In this document: in pieces, positions 43,801 to 51,761 of the stretch | How positions within the stretch are numbered: the stretch's first letter is position 1 | How the letters are laid out: the number at the start of each line of letters is the position of its first letter | Assembly: GCA_022511025.1 (NCBI GenBank) | Contig: JAFLSI010000002.1 | Span: 1-56,621 of the forward strand | DNA length: 56,621 bases | Source of the DNA: Rikenella sp. | Lineage (GTDB): Bacteria > Bacteroidota > Bacteroidia > Bacteroidales > Rikenellaceae | Direction of reading: 5' to 3' | Program-made: the position numbers and the translations under genes | The notes under the pieces: model-generated | Seen by the model: the letters and a program-made list of their open reading frames with translations, nothing else | Databases searched by the model: none | What the model was told of the DNA's origin: nothing

Positions 43801-43809
43801 AACTTGTAA
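40786..43809 (+). CDS. ftsK: DNA translocase FtsK/SpoIIIE
   Basis: A 1007-residue DNA pump for chromosome segregation at the septum. Start ATG 40786 (MAAKRQIDSIAERAV); a much longer upstream frame is only the shadow of murI. The first ~120 residues are basic and disordered, followed by four transmembrane segments (about 125-290). A long linker (about 300-520) is Pro/Glu-rich and includes an unusual Tyr/Gly patch (YDGSWGYLVGYDGWGQPV, YYYNLYYPSGYDSAGYP). The motor has AGATGQGKSVGLNAI, LVDPKKVELTLY, VIVDEFADL and ATQRPTTNIITG. The C-terminal gamma winged helix (QQGSASTIQRKFSIGFNRAG) reads KOPS-like sequences. It overlaps murI by 22 bases. Confidence 0.95.
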   Translation: MAAKRQIDSIAERAVRAPRPVAPSDSRAAGASSRRAADPSGSARTGKPAGAAKRPDRAGAKSDRLRTDRVQRVANRSALRGSGSAVSDTTANPQKKQSPAGRQPARQPAPKTEQASDRYIWPSLMLLFLAGYLAVSAISYLIYWDVDQNIATWGHLFANPKQDAMNWGGRIGAILADSIVGRWFGIFGELFALLVFFFSIKLMRLRSMRLRRAIRSTLLLMIIGSIAAGHFWGADPQVFGSGWGGAHGVFVAQWLEAMIGYEGTSLLVIVLSVGTLYYANGWLIRQWAAQWKAYSRRKREERRVRSEMARIAAQERMLRMRAAMERQREAMAAFQSAQPIPQPPAATPPDTPEPPEAKPQAAEPPIPPQSQPAAHPVPEPYVPAPAERNRLVANYDGSWGYLVGYDGWGQPVVYSFDRETYYYNLYYPSGYDSAGYPTAPEEHPEAAPSVNEEEVRFTVASRPPAEPEEPARPTPRPLQPDEDPGFIVEQPEEEQVDDEVINSSDLYDPTLELSHYRKPPVELLDDHTKRVTVTDAELVENKNRIVTTLENFGIRIDTIEATIGPTVTLYEIVPAPGVRISKIKNLEDDIALSLAALGIRIIAPIPGKGTVGIEVPNKDKEVVSMYSVIKSPRFHDSRADLPVALGKTIQNETFVFDLAKMPHLLVAGATGQGKSVGLNAIITSLLYKKHPAELKFILVDPKKVELTLYAKLEKHFLAKMPAEEEAIITDTQKVIYTLNSICIEMDARYDLLKAAKVRNIKEYNEKFINRRLNPEKGHRYLPYFVVIVDEFADLIMTAGREIETPIARIAQLARAVGIHLIIATQRPTTNIITGVIKANFPARIAFRVTSMIDSRTILDQPGANQLVGRGDMLISTGSEMTRVQCAFIDTPEVERITDHIERQQGYPSAYELPEYTPEGEESGAVSGSDLLAKRDSLFEEVARYVVANQQGSASTIQRKFSIGFNRAGRLIDQLEAAGIVGHSEGGGKPRQVLVNDPMSLETILDNL

Positions 43810-43821
43810 TACCGCCATACG

Positions 43822-44460
43822 ATGAAAGCGAAACAACTGCTTCTTTTCAGCCTGTTGGTCTTGGGACCGGCCAGCGGGCGGGCCGACGAACGGTCGGCCG
43901 AACTGCTCGGCCGGCTGAGGGCGAAAGTGCGGACCATGTCGAGCTACCGGCTCGACTTCACCGCCACGGTCGAGGACGGGGGAACGATGCAGGGGAGACT
44001 GACCGTAAGCGGCCAGCGGTTTGCGGCTCAGGTTCAAGGGCAGGAGCTTTATTGCGACGGGACCACGCTGTGGAACTACACGCCTCAGCAGCACGAGGTA
44101 ACGGTCGAGCGGCTCGACCCGAAAAGTTCGAGCCTCTTCTCGAACCCCTCGAAACTGTTGGACATCGATCCCGCCGACTACACACACCGGTCGCTGCCGG
44201 AGGTTTCGGATCCGAAAGGGAAACGGTTGGCCGTCGTGGAGCTGACACCGAAAGCACGGATGGAAGATGTGTCGACCCTCACGCTCTATATCGACCCGGC
44301 GACCTCGCTGCCGGAGCGGATCGCAATCGCTTCGCCGGCGGCCGCAGAGCCGGTCGAACTGACTTTGCAGGGGATACAAAGCCCGGTTCCGGTTTCGGAG
44401 TCGACCTTTCGGTTCGACGTCAAGGCCCATCCCGGAGTCGAAGTGATCGATTTCCGATAG
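43822..44460 (+). CDS. lolA: LolA-like outer-membrane lipoprotein carrier
   Basis: A 212-residue periplasmic protein with signal peptide (LLLFSLLVLGPASGRA). The mature part starts with a helix (AELLGRLRAKVRTMSSYRLD) and then eleven or so strands forming the LolA half-barrel, with GTTLWNYTPQQHEVTV as the typical family block. It ferries lipoproteins from LolCDE to the outer membrane. It follows ftsK by 12 bases, as in many Bacteroidetes. Confidence 0.85.
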   Translation: MKAKQLLLFSLLVLGPASGRADERSAELLGRLRAKVRTMSSYRLDFTATVEDGGTMQGRLTVSGQRFAAQVQGQELYCDGTTLWNYTPQQHEVTVERLDPKSSSLFSNPSKLLDIDPADYTHRSLPEVSDPKGKRLAVVELTPKARMEDVSTLTLYIDPATSLPERIAIASPAAAEPVELTLQGIQSPVPVSESTFRFDVKAHPGVEVIDFR

Positions 44461-44484
44461 CGCACATTGTAAAAATATGATTTT

Positions 44485-45438
44485 ATGACCCTAAAAATCA
44501 AATCCATAGCGATCGGTTTTATATGCGCCGCCGGCTGGACGGCTGTCGCGGCCCAGCAACGGTTCGACATCGAAACGACGACCCGGTGGGTGAACAACAA
44601 CACCAGTTTGGAGATCAACGCCGAGAAACGGACGACAGGGAGCTATACGGTCCTGCTGCAATTCACCGACCGGCAGAACACCCGGCAGCAGCCGATCTTC
44701 AAGACCGTCATGCGCAACCCTACCCAAAAGCTGCTGACCGTCGAACCGATTCAGGCGGACCGACCCGTTCGGTGTACCTACCGATACTATTATATCCGGG
44801 GCTACCGCCATCCGAAGCTCGACAGCACATTCGTCTACCGGCTGCCGTACAGCCCGGCGCGGAAAGCGGTGCAGGCCCATTCGCTCTACGACCTGAACGA
44901 ACGGCATTTCGACGGCAAGCCGATCCGGGGATGGAGTGCATGGCAGTTTCTGTTGGAGGAGGGAGACACCGTATTCGCCATGCGGAAAGGGATCGTCGTC
45001 GAGGTGCATGACGGCGAGACACCGCTACAGGCAGGATTGCAGTCGACCTTCCGCTCGAAAAACAACTCCGTATTGGTGGAGCATCCGGACGGGACGCTGT
45101 GCAACTACTCGGTGCTCGCCAACGGCACGATAACAGTTCGCGAAGGGGATGTCGTTTTCCCCGGCACGCCGATCGCACAGGCCGGAGCTTATTATGAAGA
45201 AGGCGAACGACAAGTGCGGATCTGCATTTACTTCCCGGACGACAATCCGGCATTCCGGCCGAACGCCTCGGTAAGGGATGTTTCGGCATTCGAATGGGTC
45301 TTCTACAACCCGTGGTTCGCAACGGGCGACGGGACGATGCAGTTGACCGGCGGCCGGTTCTACCGGGCGACGACCTCGCCGGAGTTGGTGCAGAAAGAGA
45401 TGACCAAGAAAGAGATCAAACTCTATCCGGATTTGTAA
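44485..45438 (+). CDS. Degenerate M23 (LytM)-like periplasmic protein
   Basis: A 317-residue exported protein (signal peptide cut near AAGWTAVAAQ). The C-terminal half keeps the M23 beta-core: EEGDTVFAMRKGIVVEVHDG, NNSVLVEHPDGTLCNYSVL and VREGDVVFPGTPIAQAG. The zinc ligands are missing: the expected HxxxxxD before the core is GWSAWQFLLEEGD, and the HxH block is replaced by VRICIYF. It is therefore probably not a peptidase but a LytM pseudoenzyme, which in other bacteria activates amidases. It is 24 bases downstream of lolA. Confidence 0.75.
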   Translation: MTLKIKSIAIGFICAAGWTAVAAQQRFDIETTTRWVNNNTSLEINAEKRTTGSYTVLLQFTDRQNTRQQPIFKTVMRNPTQKLLTVEPIQADRPVRCTYRYYYIRGYRHPKLDSTFVYRLPYSPARKAVQAHSLYDLNERHFDGKPIRGWSAWQFLLEEGDTVFAMRKGIVVEVHDGETPLQAGLQSTFRSKNNSVLVEHPDGTLCNYSVLANGTITVREGDVVFPGTPIAQAGAYYEEGERQVRICIYFPDDNPAFRPNASVRDVSAFEWVFYNPWFATGDGTMQLTGGRFYRATTSPELVQKEMTKKEIKLYPDL

Positions 45439-45463
45439 CCGCTTTATATTCTGAGCAGACCCG

Positions 45464-45862
45464 ATGAACCGCTACCAGCTGTACACCCGTTTCCGCCACG
45501 CCGCCACTGCCGGACATTGGCGCGGCCACGGCATTCACTCGCCGATGATGTACCGCTTCGTCCGTGAAGTGGCGATGCCGGTTCGCCGCCGGGCCTTGGC
45601 GGCGGCCATTGTCGAGCGGTACGGTGCGGAACGGGTGGCGGCGGTCGATTCGGTCGCCGAACTGACCGCCCTGCCCGCAGACGAGGCCGCCGGGACGAAG
45701 CGGATCGTGCTGCTGCGCGAGCCGTTCCGCTCGGCCGGCGAACGAAAAACATTCGCCGGGTGGTTCGACCGGACGCACGTCGTAGCCGCCCATTTTCAAG
45801 GGCTGCTGGTACTTTTCTTCGACCCGAAACTGCAAAAACAGTTCTTCCGCATCCGGAACTAA
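45464..45862 (+). CDS. Shrunken methyltransferase-family protein lacking its SAM domain
   Basis: A 132-residue protein. The N terminus YTRFRHAATAGHWRGHGIHS and following PMMYRFVREV match the start of a Bacteroidetes SAM-methyltransferase family (pattern HGxHSPF). The end FDRTHVVAAHFQGLLVLFFD and QKQFFRIRN matches its C terminus. The normal family length is about 240 residues; the Rossmann core with the SAM-binding Gly motif is absent and only a ~50-residue linker remains. It is either a decaying gene with an in-frame internal deletion or a reduced protein with a new role. It lies between the M23-like gene and an intact methyltransferase gene. Confidence 0.6.
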   Translation: MNRYQLYTRFRHAATAGHWRGHGIHSPMMYRFVREVAMPVRRRALAAAIVERYGAERVAAVDSVAELTALPADEAAGTKRIVLLREPFRSAGERKTFAGWFDRTHVVAAHFQGLLVLFFDPKLQKQFFRIRN

Positions 45863-45884
45863 ACCCTATCACAGAGCATCTCGC

Positions 45885-47120
45885 GTGGAACCCTCCGATT
45901 TCGACATACTGACCTCGGCCGACGGGCAGGCCCTGATCGAACGCCACCTGACGGACGATCCGGCCCGGCTGGCCCTCAAACTGCGCAATCCGGCCGTAAC
46001 GCAGCAAATCCGGATGCTCCAGCGGTGCCGGACCAAGCTGCCTGCGTTCTACGCCGCACGGTGCATCGTGCCGCAGCTCGCCTACGAACAGGCCAGCAGT
46101 GAAGCGGCCGCCGCTGCCCGGACAGAGGGTCTGACAGCAGCGGTTCCGGCCGGCGAGCGGCGGTTGGCGGTCGATTTGACCTGCGGGTTGGGGGTCGATG
46201 CGCTGACGCTCGGCCGCAGTTTCGAGCGGGTCGTGGCCGTGGAGAGCGATCCGCTGCGCGCACGGATCGCCCGCTGGAATTTCGAGCGGCTCGGTGCGGA
46301 GAATATCGAAGTCGTCCACGACTCGGCCGAACGTTTCACGGAGCTTTGGGAAGCGGAGGGGCGGCCGGCGATCGACTTGGTCTATGTCGATCCGTCGCGC
46401 AAAACGGCGGAGGGCAAACGGGTCTACTCCTTGGAGGACAGCTCGCCGCAGATACTCGACCTGCTGCCTGCGCTGCGGCGGATTGCGCGGCGGGTGGTGG
46501 TCAAGCTGTCGCCGCTGTTCGACGTCTCGGAGGTCTACCGGCGGTTCGGTCCGGAGGCGAGCGCGGAGGTGATCTCGTTGGAGGGCGAGTGCAAAGAGGT
46601 GCTGGCCCGGATCGGGTTTCCGGACACGGAGGCGGATCTGCGCGCGACGGTCATTCGGCGGGGCAGGGTCGAACGGTTCGATTTCAGCCGGACGGTGCTG
46701 ACCTCCGAAACCTCCTCCGGTCAAGAGGCAAAATCGACGGAGGAGGCGCGCTTTCTGCTGGTTCCGGACGTGGCGTTCTACAAGACACGGACGGTGGAGG
46801 CCTACTGTACGCAGTATCTGGCGGCCGAGGCATGCAACCTGCGGATGGCCGGCGGGTACCTCTTTTCGGACGAGGTTCCGGAACAGTTTGCAGGCAAAAC
46901 CTACCGAATCACTTTCCGGCATCCGTACCACCCGAAAACGATCTCCCGCATGCTCCGTTCGCGGGGAATCCGGCGGGTCAATGTCCACCGCCGCAATTTC
47001 CCGTTCCCGGCGGAGGAGGTGGCCCGGGCGCTGGGGGTCGAATTAGGAGGGACGACGGATATTTTCTGTTTGAACGTGCAAAACGATCTTTCGGTCTTCT
47101 TTGTCCTCCGGATTGACTAA
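45885..47120 (+). CDS. Class I SAM-dependent methyltransferase with THUMP-like C-terminal domain
   Basis: A 411-residue protein with a GTG start. An N-terminal helical region (about 1-90) leads to a Rossmann methyltransferase: motif I LAVDLTCGLGVDALTLGR, VVAVESDPLRARIARWN, and YVDPSRKTAEGKRVYSLED as the catalytic-loop motif. The C-terminal ~150 residues match the THUMP-like domain that accompanies this family (LVPDVAFYKTRTVEAY, YRITFRHPYHPKTISRML, RRNFPFPAEEV). An RNA substrate is likely from the family architecture; the exact nucleotide is unknown. Confidence 0.82.
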   Translation: MEPSDFDILTSADGQALIERHLTDDPARLALKLRNPAVTQQIRMLQRCRTKLPAFYAARCIVPQLAYEQASSEAAAAARTEGLTAAVPAGERRLAVDLTCGLGVDALTLGRSFERVVAVESDPLRARIARWNFERLGAENIEVVHDSAERFTELWEAEGRPAIDLVYVDPSRKTAEGKRVYSLEDSSPQILDLLPALRRIARRVVVKLSPLFDVSEVYRRFGPEASAEVISLEGECKEVLARIGFPDTEADLRATVIRRGRVERFDFSRTVLTSETSSGQEAKSTEEARFLLVPDVAFYKTRTVEAYCTQYLAAEACNLRMAGGYLFSDEVPEQFAGKTYRITFRHPYHPKTISRMLRSRGIRRVNVHRRNFPFPAEEVARALGVELGGTTDIFCLNVQNDLSVFFVLRID

Positions 47121-47340
47121 TTTTGTCCGCAAACCGTTCGTTTTTTTTGACCGGTGGCCGGCGCCAACGCATTTTTTAGGGCAAAGGCAGTCCAGACTGC
47201 GACTCTTCGAGTCGCGCGGGCCAGCCGCCGCCCACCGGCTGGGCCGCCACTCGACGGTGCTCGTGGCGTTCCGCCGGACGGCTGCCCCGCAGCACTTTGC
47301 AGCACACAAAGGACTCTCAAAAAAACGAACCGATAAACAG
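47121..47340. repeat. Dispersed intergenic repeat
   Basis: No gene is supported between 47121 and 47346. The right part (about 47238-47312) is related to bases 1-75. The left part has GGCCGGCGCCAACGC, TTTTTTAGGGCAAAGGCAG and a small hairpin GCGACTC-TTC-GAGTCGC. Overall it reads like a repeated, non-coding element of the genome rather than a leader for kdsC. Confidence 0.5.
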
Positions 47341-47346
47341 TCAGAT

Positions 47347-47853
47347 ATGGGCAACTTCAAGGAAGAGATCGCCAAGATTCGCGCTTTCGTGTTCGACGTA
47401 GACGGCGTATTCACCGACGGCCGGATTCTGTTGACCCCCGACGGACAGTTTTTGCGCGAATACAGCGTACGCGACGGATTGGCCGTCGTGCGCGCCGTCG
47501 AGAGAGGATACCCCATCGGCATCATCTCCGGCGGCCACGGCGAACAGCTGCGCCAGCGGATGGAGGGGCTCGGCATCCGGCACATTTACACCGGGAAAGA
47601 GCGCAAAATCGACTCTCTGCACCATTTCAGCGCAGCATGCGGCGTCCCGTTGGACGAGATGATCTACATGGGCGACGACTATCCCGACATCGAGCCGATG
47701 CGGGCCGTGCACCTCGCCACCGCCCCGGCCGACGCCGATGCGGCCGTCAAAGGCACGGTCCATTACGTCTCCCCCTTCGAGGGCGGCCGGGGATGCGTGC
47801 GCGACATCATCGAACAGGTGCTCCGGGTCCGCGGCGACTGGTTCGAGAGTTAG
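47347..47853 (+). CDS. kdsC: 3-deoxy-D-manno-octulosonate 8-phosphate phosphatase (KdsC-like HAD)
   Basis: A 168-residue HAD phosphatase of the small, cap-less KdsC type that forms tetramers. Start ATG 47347 (MGNFKEEIAKIRAFVFDVDG). Motif I is FVFDVDGVFTDGRILL, motif II IISGG, motif III Lys in TGKERKID, motif IV MGDDYPDIEPM. It makes Kdo for the LPS core; closely related HADs act on other sugar phosphates. It converges with the NlpE-like gene with a 1-base gap. Confidence 0.9.
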   Translation: MGNFKEEIAKIRAFVFDVDGVFTDGRILLTPDGQFLREYSVRDGLAVVRAVERGYPIGIISGGHGEQLRQRMEGLGIRHIYTGKERKIDSLHHFSAACGVPLDEMIYMGDDYPDIEPMRAVHLATAPADADAAVKGTVHYVSPFEGGRGCVRDIIEQVLRVRGDWFES

Positions 47854-47854
47854 A

Positions 47855-48295
47855 CTACTCCTTCAGGACCAGCGTGTGGTTCACCCCCGTCCGCACCCGT
47901 TGCAGATCCATCCCGAGCAGCTCCAACCGGTCGCCGAACGAGAGGAAATGCAACGTATCCGGATGCAGCCTTTCCGACGAGATCAACCGGAGGACGACCG
48001 CCTCCGCATCGTCCGGAATCCCCCGCAAAGTCGTCCACCGGCCTGCCGACTCGAACGAGACATCTCTCCCCTTGTCCCCCTCGATGTAAGTCATCGTCAG
48101 CGAGAAATCGCCTCTGACCAGCGAATCCCCCGCCGGACCGCTCAAGGTCAAGTCATACACGATACCCGGCCCGTCGGCCGCCGGCAATGTGCCCACATAC
48201 CGGTGCGACACGGTCCCTGTCCCGCGGCTGCCGCAAGCCGCAGCGGCGAATCCCAATGCAACGGCACAAATCATAGATACCCCGACTCTTTTCAT
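47855..48295 (-). CDS. NlpE N-terminal domain lipoprotein
   Basis: A 146-residue lipoprotein; start ATG 48295 (MKRVGVSMICAVALGFAAAAC; Cys 21). The mature part begins with a short Gly/Ser linker and then the NlpE-N beta-barrel: YVGTLPAADGPGIVYDLTL, SLTMTYIEGDKG and LHFLSFGDRLELLGMDLQRV. In E. coli the domain helps sense envelope stress or copper; the CxxC motif used there is not present. Role here unknown. Confidence 0.82.
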   Translation of the reverse strand: MKRVGVSMICAVALGFAAAACGSRGTGTVSHRYVGTLPAADGPGIVYDLTLSGPAGDSLVRGDFSLTMTYIEGDKGRDVSFESAGRWTTLRGIPDDAEAVVLRLISSERLHPDTLHFLSFGDRLELLGMDLQRVRTGVNHTLVLKE

Positions 48296-48411
48296 ACGCT
48301 TCTTGTTGTTTTCAGGTTTGTCATTCTGTTCTGTACTTTCTGCCGGCGCTCTGCCGGTCTGCACAAACACCGTACAAAAAACAAGCCAAAGAGACAAAGC
48401 GAAAAATTTCT

Positions 48412-48419
48412 ATCTTTGT
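48412..48419 (+). promoter_or_regulatory. -7 element of tsaD promoter
   Basis: TATCTTTG 26 bases before the tsaD ATG; no clear -33 element. Confidence 0.45.
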
Positions 48420-48445
48420 CTGCCAGAACCCACAGTTTTCCCTTC

Positions 48446-49477
48446 ATGGAGATCACCATTCTCGGCATCGAATCCTCCTGCGACGACACCTCCGCCGCCG
48501 TCGTTCGCGACGGCAGGCTGCTGTCGAACGTCATCGCCTCGCAAGCCGTTCATGCCGAATACGGCGGCGTCGTACCGGAACTCGCCTCGCGTGCGCACGG
48601 ACAGAACATCGTACCCGTCGTAGACCTCGCCCTCAAACGCGCCGGCATTACACCGGCAGAGGTGGACGGCATCGCCGTTACCCGCGGTCCCGGACTGCTC
48701 GGTTCGCTGCTCGTCGGCGTTTCGTTCGCCAAAGGCTTTTCGATCGCACAGAACACCCCGATGATGGAGGTCAACCACCTGCAAGGACACGTGCTGGCCC
48801 ACTTCGTAACGCTGCCCGAACAGCCCGACCGGCCGAAGCCGCGGTTTCCGTTCCTGTGCCTGCTGGTCTCCGGCGGGAACTCCCAGATCGTGCTCGTGCG
48901 AGACTACCTCGACATGGAGATCGTCGGCAGCACGATCGACGACGCCGCGGGAGAGGCATTCGACAAGTGCGCGAAAATCATGGGCCTGTCCTATCCGGGC
49001 GGTCCGCTGATCGACCGGCTCGCCCGGAGCGAAGGAGCCGACCCCCACGCATTCAAGTTCGCCAAACCGTCGGTCCCCGGATTCGACTACAGCTTCAGCG
49101 GTCTGAAGACCTCGTTTCTCTATTTTCTGCGGGAGCGCGTGGCTGAAGATCCGGAATTTATCGACAAACACCAAGCCGATTTGTGCGCCTCGCTGCAAGC
49201 CACGATCGTCGAAATCCTGATGAACAAACTCATCCGGGCCGCCAAACAGTACGACATCCGGGAGATCGCCGTGGCAGGAGGCGTATCAGCCAACTCCGGA
49301 CTGCGCGACGCCATTCGTGCCGCCGGACAGCGGTTCGGCTGGGAGACCTATATCCCCCCCGTCGAATTGACCACCGACAACGCCGCCATGATCGCCATTA
49401 CAGGCTATTACAAATACCTGCGCGAAGAGTTCGCCGGGTTGGACATGACCCCCGTTGCCAAGATCGGTGCCCTGTAG
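48446..49477 (+). CDS. tsaD: tRNA N6-threonylcarbamoyladenosine transferase TsaD
   Basis: A 343-residue ASKHA-fold enzyme transferring the threonylcarbamoyl group to A37 of ANN-decoding tRNAs. Start ATG 48446 (MEITILGIESSCDDTSAAVV). Metal-binding His residues lie in VNHLQGHVLAHF; nucleotide-binding motifs are LCLLVSGGNSQIVL, TIDDAAGEAFDKCAK and VAGGVSANSGLR, then PPVELTTDNAAMIA. Normal length. A longer frame to the left is not real. Confidence 0.97.
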   Translation: MEITILGIESSCDDTSAAVVRDGRLLSNVIASQAVHAEYGGVVPELASRAHGQNIVPVVDLALKRAGITPAEVDGIAVTRGPGLLGSLLVGVSFAKGFSIAQNTPMMEVNHLQGHVLAHFVTLPEQPDRPKPRFPFLCLLVSGGNSQIVLVRDYLDMEIVGSTIDDAAGEAFDKCAKIMGLSYPGGPLIDRLARSEGADPHAFKFAKPSVPGFDYSFSGLKTSFLYFLRERVAEDPEFIDKHQADLCASLQATIVEILMNKLIRAAKQYDIREIAVAGGVSANSGLRDAIRAAGQRFGWETYIPPVELTTDNAAMIAITGYYKYLREEFAGLDMTPVAKIGAL

Positions 49478-49510
49478 GCACCCTGTAGAGGCACCCGACA
49501 ACCAAGCGCG

Positions 49511-50641
49511 ATGCGATTCACCCTCGAACATACCGATCCGCACTCGGCCGCCCGCGCCGGCGTGTTTCGCACCGACCACGGCGAGATACGCACCCCGGTG
49601 TTCATGCCCGTCGGGACAGTGGGAAGCGTCAAGGGAGTCTTTCACCGCGACCTGATCGACGAAGTCGGGGCACAGATCATTTTGGGGAACACCTATCACC
49701 TCTACCTGCGGCCCGGCACTGAGATTCTGCGCCGGGCCGGCGGACTGCACCGGTTTGCGGGGTGGGACCGTCCCATACTGACCGACAGCGGCGGTTTTCA
49801 GGTCTTTTCGCTCACCGGCATTCGCAAACTGACCGAAGAGGGATGCCGGTTTCAGTCGCACATCGACGGCTCGCGGCACCTCTTCACACCGGAAAACGTC
49901 ATCGACACCCAGCGGTCGATCGGTGCCGACATCATGATGGCCTTCGACGAATGTCCGCCGGGGACCGCCGAGTACGACTATGCGGCCAAGTCGTGGGGGC
50001 GGACGGCCCGGTGGCTCGAACGCTGTTTTACGCAATACGCCAAGACCGATTGCCCGTACGGACACCACCAGTCGCTCTTTCCGATCGTGCAGGGGTGCAC
50101 CTATGCCGACCTGCGGCGGCAATCGGCCGAATTCGTGCGGCAGTTCGACGCAGACGGCTACGCCATCGGCGGACTGGCCGTGGGCGAACCCGCCCCGGTG
50201 ATGTACCGGATGATCGAAGTGGTGAACGACGTGCTGCCGCAGGACCGGCCGCGCTATTTGATGGGAGTCGGGACACCGGTCAACATCCTGGAGGCGATCG
50301 AACGGGGGGTGGACCTGTTCGACTGCGTGATGCCGACACGCAACGGACGGAACGGCATGCTCTTCACGTCGGAAGGGATGATCAACATCCGGAACGCGAA
50401 ATGGGCCGAAGACTTTTCGCCGATCGACCCGATGGGGCATACCTTCGTCGACACGCACTACACCAAAGCCTATCTGCGCCACCTGACGGTGGCGGGCGAG
50501 ATGTTGGCGGCCCAGATCGCCTCGCTGCACAATCTGGGCTTCTACCTGTGGCTCGTGGGCGAAGCGCGGCGGCATATCGCGGCGGGGGACTTTGCGGCGT
50601 GGAAAGCGGAAACGGTCGAAAAGTTAGGCAAACGGCTATGA
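49511..50641 (+). CDS. tgt: tRNA-guanine transglycosylase
   Basis: A 376-residue TIM-barrel enzyme exchanging G34 for a queuosine precursor in tRNA. Catalytic Asp residues are in TDSGGFQVFSL and in LFDCVMPTRNGRNG; IVQGCTYADLR and GGLAVGEP build the base pocket. The zinc site of classical bacterial Tgt (CxCxxC) is absent: the segment between INIRNAKWAEDFSPIDP and TKAYLRHL reads MGHTFVDTHY. The last bases overlap the LptF/G-like start (ATGA). Confidence 0.92.
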   Translation: MRFTLEHTDPHSAARAGVFRTDHGEIRTPVFMPVGTVGSVKGVFHRDLIDEVGAQIILGNTYHLYLRPGTEILRRAGGLHRFAGWDRPILTDSGGFQVFSLTGIRKLTEEGCRFQSHIDGSRHLFTPENVIDTQRSIGADIMMAFDECPPGTAEYDYAAKSWGRTARWLERCFTQYAKTDCPYGHHQSLFPIVQGCTYADLRRQSAEFVRQFDADGYAIGGLAVGEPAPVMYRMIEVVNDVLPQDRPRYLMGVGTPVNILEAIERGVDLFDCVMPTRNGRNGMLFTSEGMINIRNAKWAEDFSPIDPMGHTFVDTHYTKAYLRHLTVAGEMLAAQIASLHNLGFYLWLVGEARRHIAAGDFAAWKAETVEKLGKRL

Positions 50642-51744
50642 CGACACTCCTGAGACACTTTCGGTTGCAGATCATCGACCGGTACATCATGCGCCGGTTT
50701 CTGGGGACCTATCTGTTCGCCATCGCGTTGATTATCGTCATTGTCGTAATCTTCGACGCCGCCGAAAAGATCGACGACTTTCTCGAAGGACACGCCCCCT
50801 TCTCGGAGATCATACTGGGCTATTACGTCAACTTCATCCCCTACTTCGTCAACCAGTTCAGCGGACTGTTCACTTTCATCGCCGTGATCTTCTTCACCTC
50901 GAAAATGGCCTACAACACCGAGATCATCGCCATTCTGTCGAGCGGAGTCAGTTTCCGGCGGATGATGTGGCCCTACTTCGTCTCCTCCCTGCTGATCACG
51001 CTGCTCAGCCTGAGCCTCAACCTCTTTCTGATTCCGGAAGCCAATGCCCGGCGGTTGGCGTTCGAGGCCAAATACATGGGCAAGCACAAATCGAACTACG
51101 AAGCGCACATCTACCGGCAGCTCGAACCGGGTACGTTCGTCTATATCCGCGGTTTCCAGGGGCAGTCGAAAATGGCCGAATTTCTCGCCATCGAATCGTA
51201 CGAAGGGGGGAGCATCGTCAGCTCGCTCGAAACGCAGAACGCCCGGTTCGACACGCTGACCGGCCGCTGGCGGGCGCCGAAATACATGATCCGGCGCTAC
51301 GAGGGGGAACACGAGATGCTGACCAAGTACATGACCCCGCTGGATACGTTGGTGAACCTCTCGGCAGACGAACTGGGCCGGACGCAGGACCTGGTGCAGA
51401 CGATGAACTCGGTGAAACTGAGCCGTTTCATCCGGCAGCAGCAGAAAAAGGGGTCGGACATGGTGCCGCTCTTTCAGGTCGAAGCCTATTCGCGGTGGGC
51501 CTATCCGATTTCGACCTTCGTACTGACACTGATCGGCGTGTCGCTCTCGTCGCGGAAAGTGCGCGGCGGAACGGGGCTGCACATCGGCGTGGGGATCGCG
51601 CTCTGTTTCACTTACATCGTCCTGATGCGCTTCACGGGCGAGTTCGCCAAAGGGGGATTGATGCCGCCGGTGGTGGCGATCTGGCTGCCGAACATCATCT
51701 ACGCAGCAGTCGGGGTCTATCTCTACCAAAAGGCACCGAAATAG
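50638..51744 (+). CDS. LptF/LptG family LPS export permease
   Basis: A 368-residue inner-membrane protein. Three transmembrane helices at the N terminus (IMRRFLGTYLFAIALIIVIV; VNQFSGLFTFIAVIFFTS; YFVSSLLITLLSLSLNLFLI), a ~170-residue periplasmic beta-jellyroll, and three C-terminal helices (AYPISTFVLTLIGVSLSS and on). RKVRGGTGLHIGVGIA is the family motif near TM5. It belongs to the LptBFG exporter of LPS. The start overlaps the tgt stop codon, so the two are coupled. Confidence 0.9.
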   Translation: MTTLLRHFRLQIIDRYIMRRFLGTYLFAIALIIVIVVIFDAAEKIDDFLEGHAPFSEIILGYYVNFIPYFVNQFSGLFTFIAVIFFTSKMAYNTEIIAILSSGVSFRRMMWPYFVSSLLITLLSLSLNLFLIPEANARRLAFEAKYMGKHKSNYEAHIYRQLEPGTFVYIRGFQGQSKMAEFLAIESYEGGSIVSSLETQNARFDTLTGRWRAPKYMIRRYEGEHEMLTKYMTPLDTLVNLSADELGRTQDLVQTMNSVKLSRFIRQQQKKGSDMVPLFQVEAYSRWAYPISTFVLTLIGVSLSSRKVRGGTGLHIGVGIALCFTYIVLMRFTGEFAKGGLMPPVVAIWLPNIIYAAVGVYLYQKAPK

Positions 51745-51761
51745 CCGAGATCCCCTCCGAC

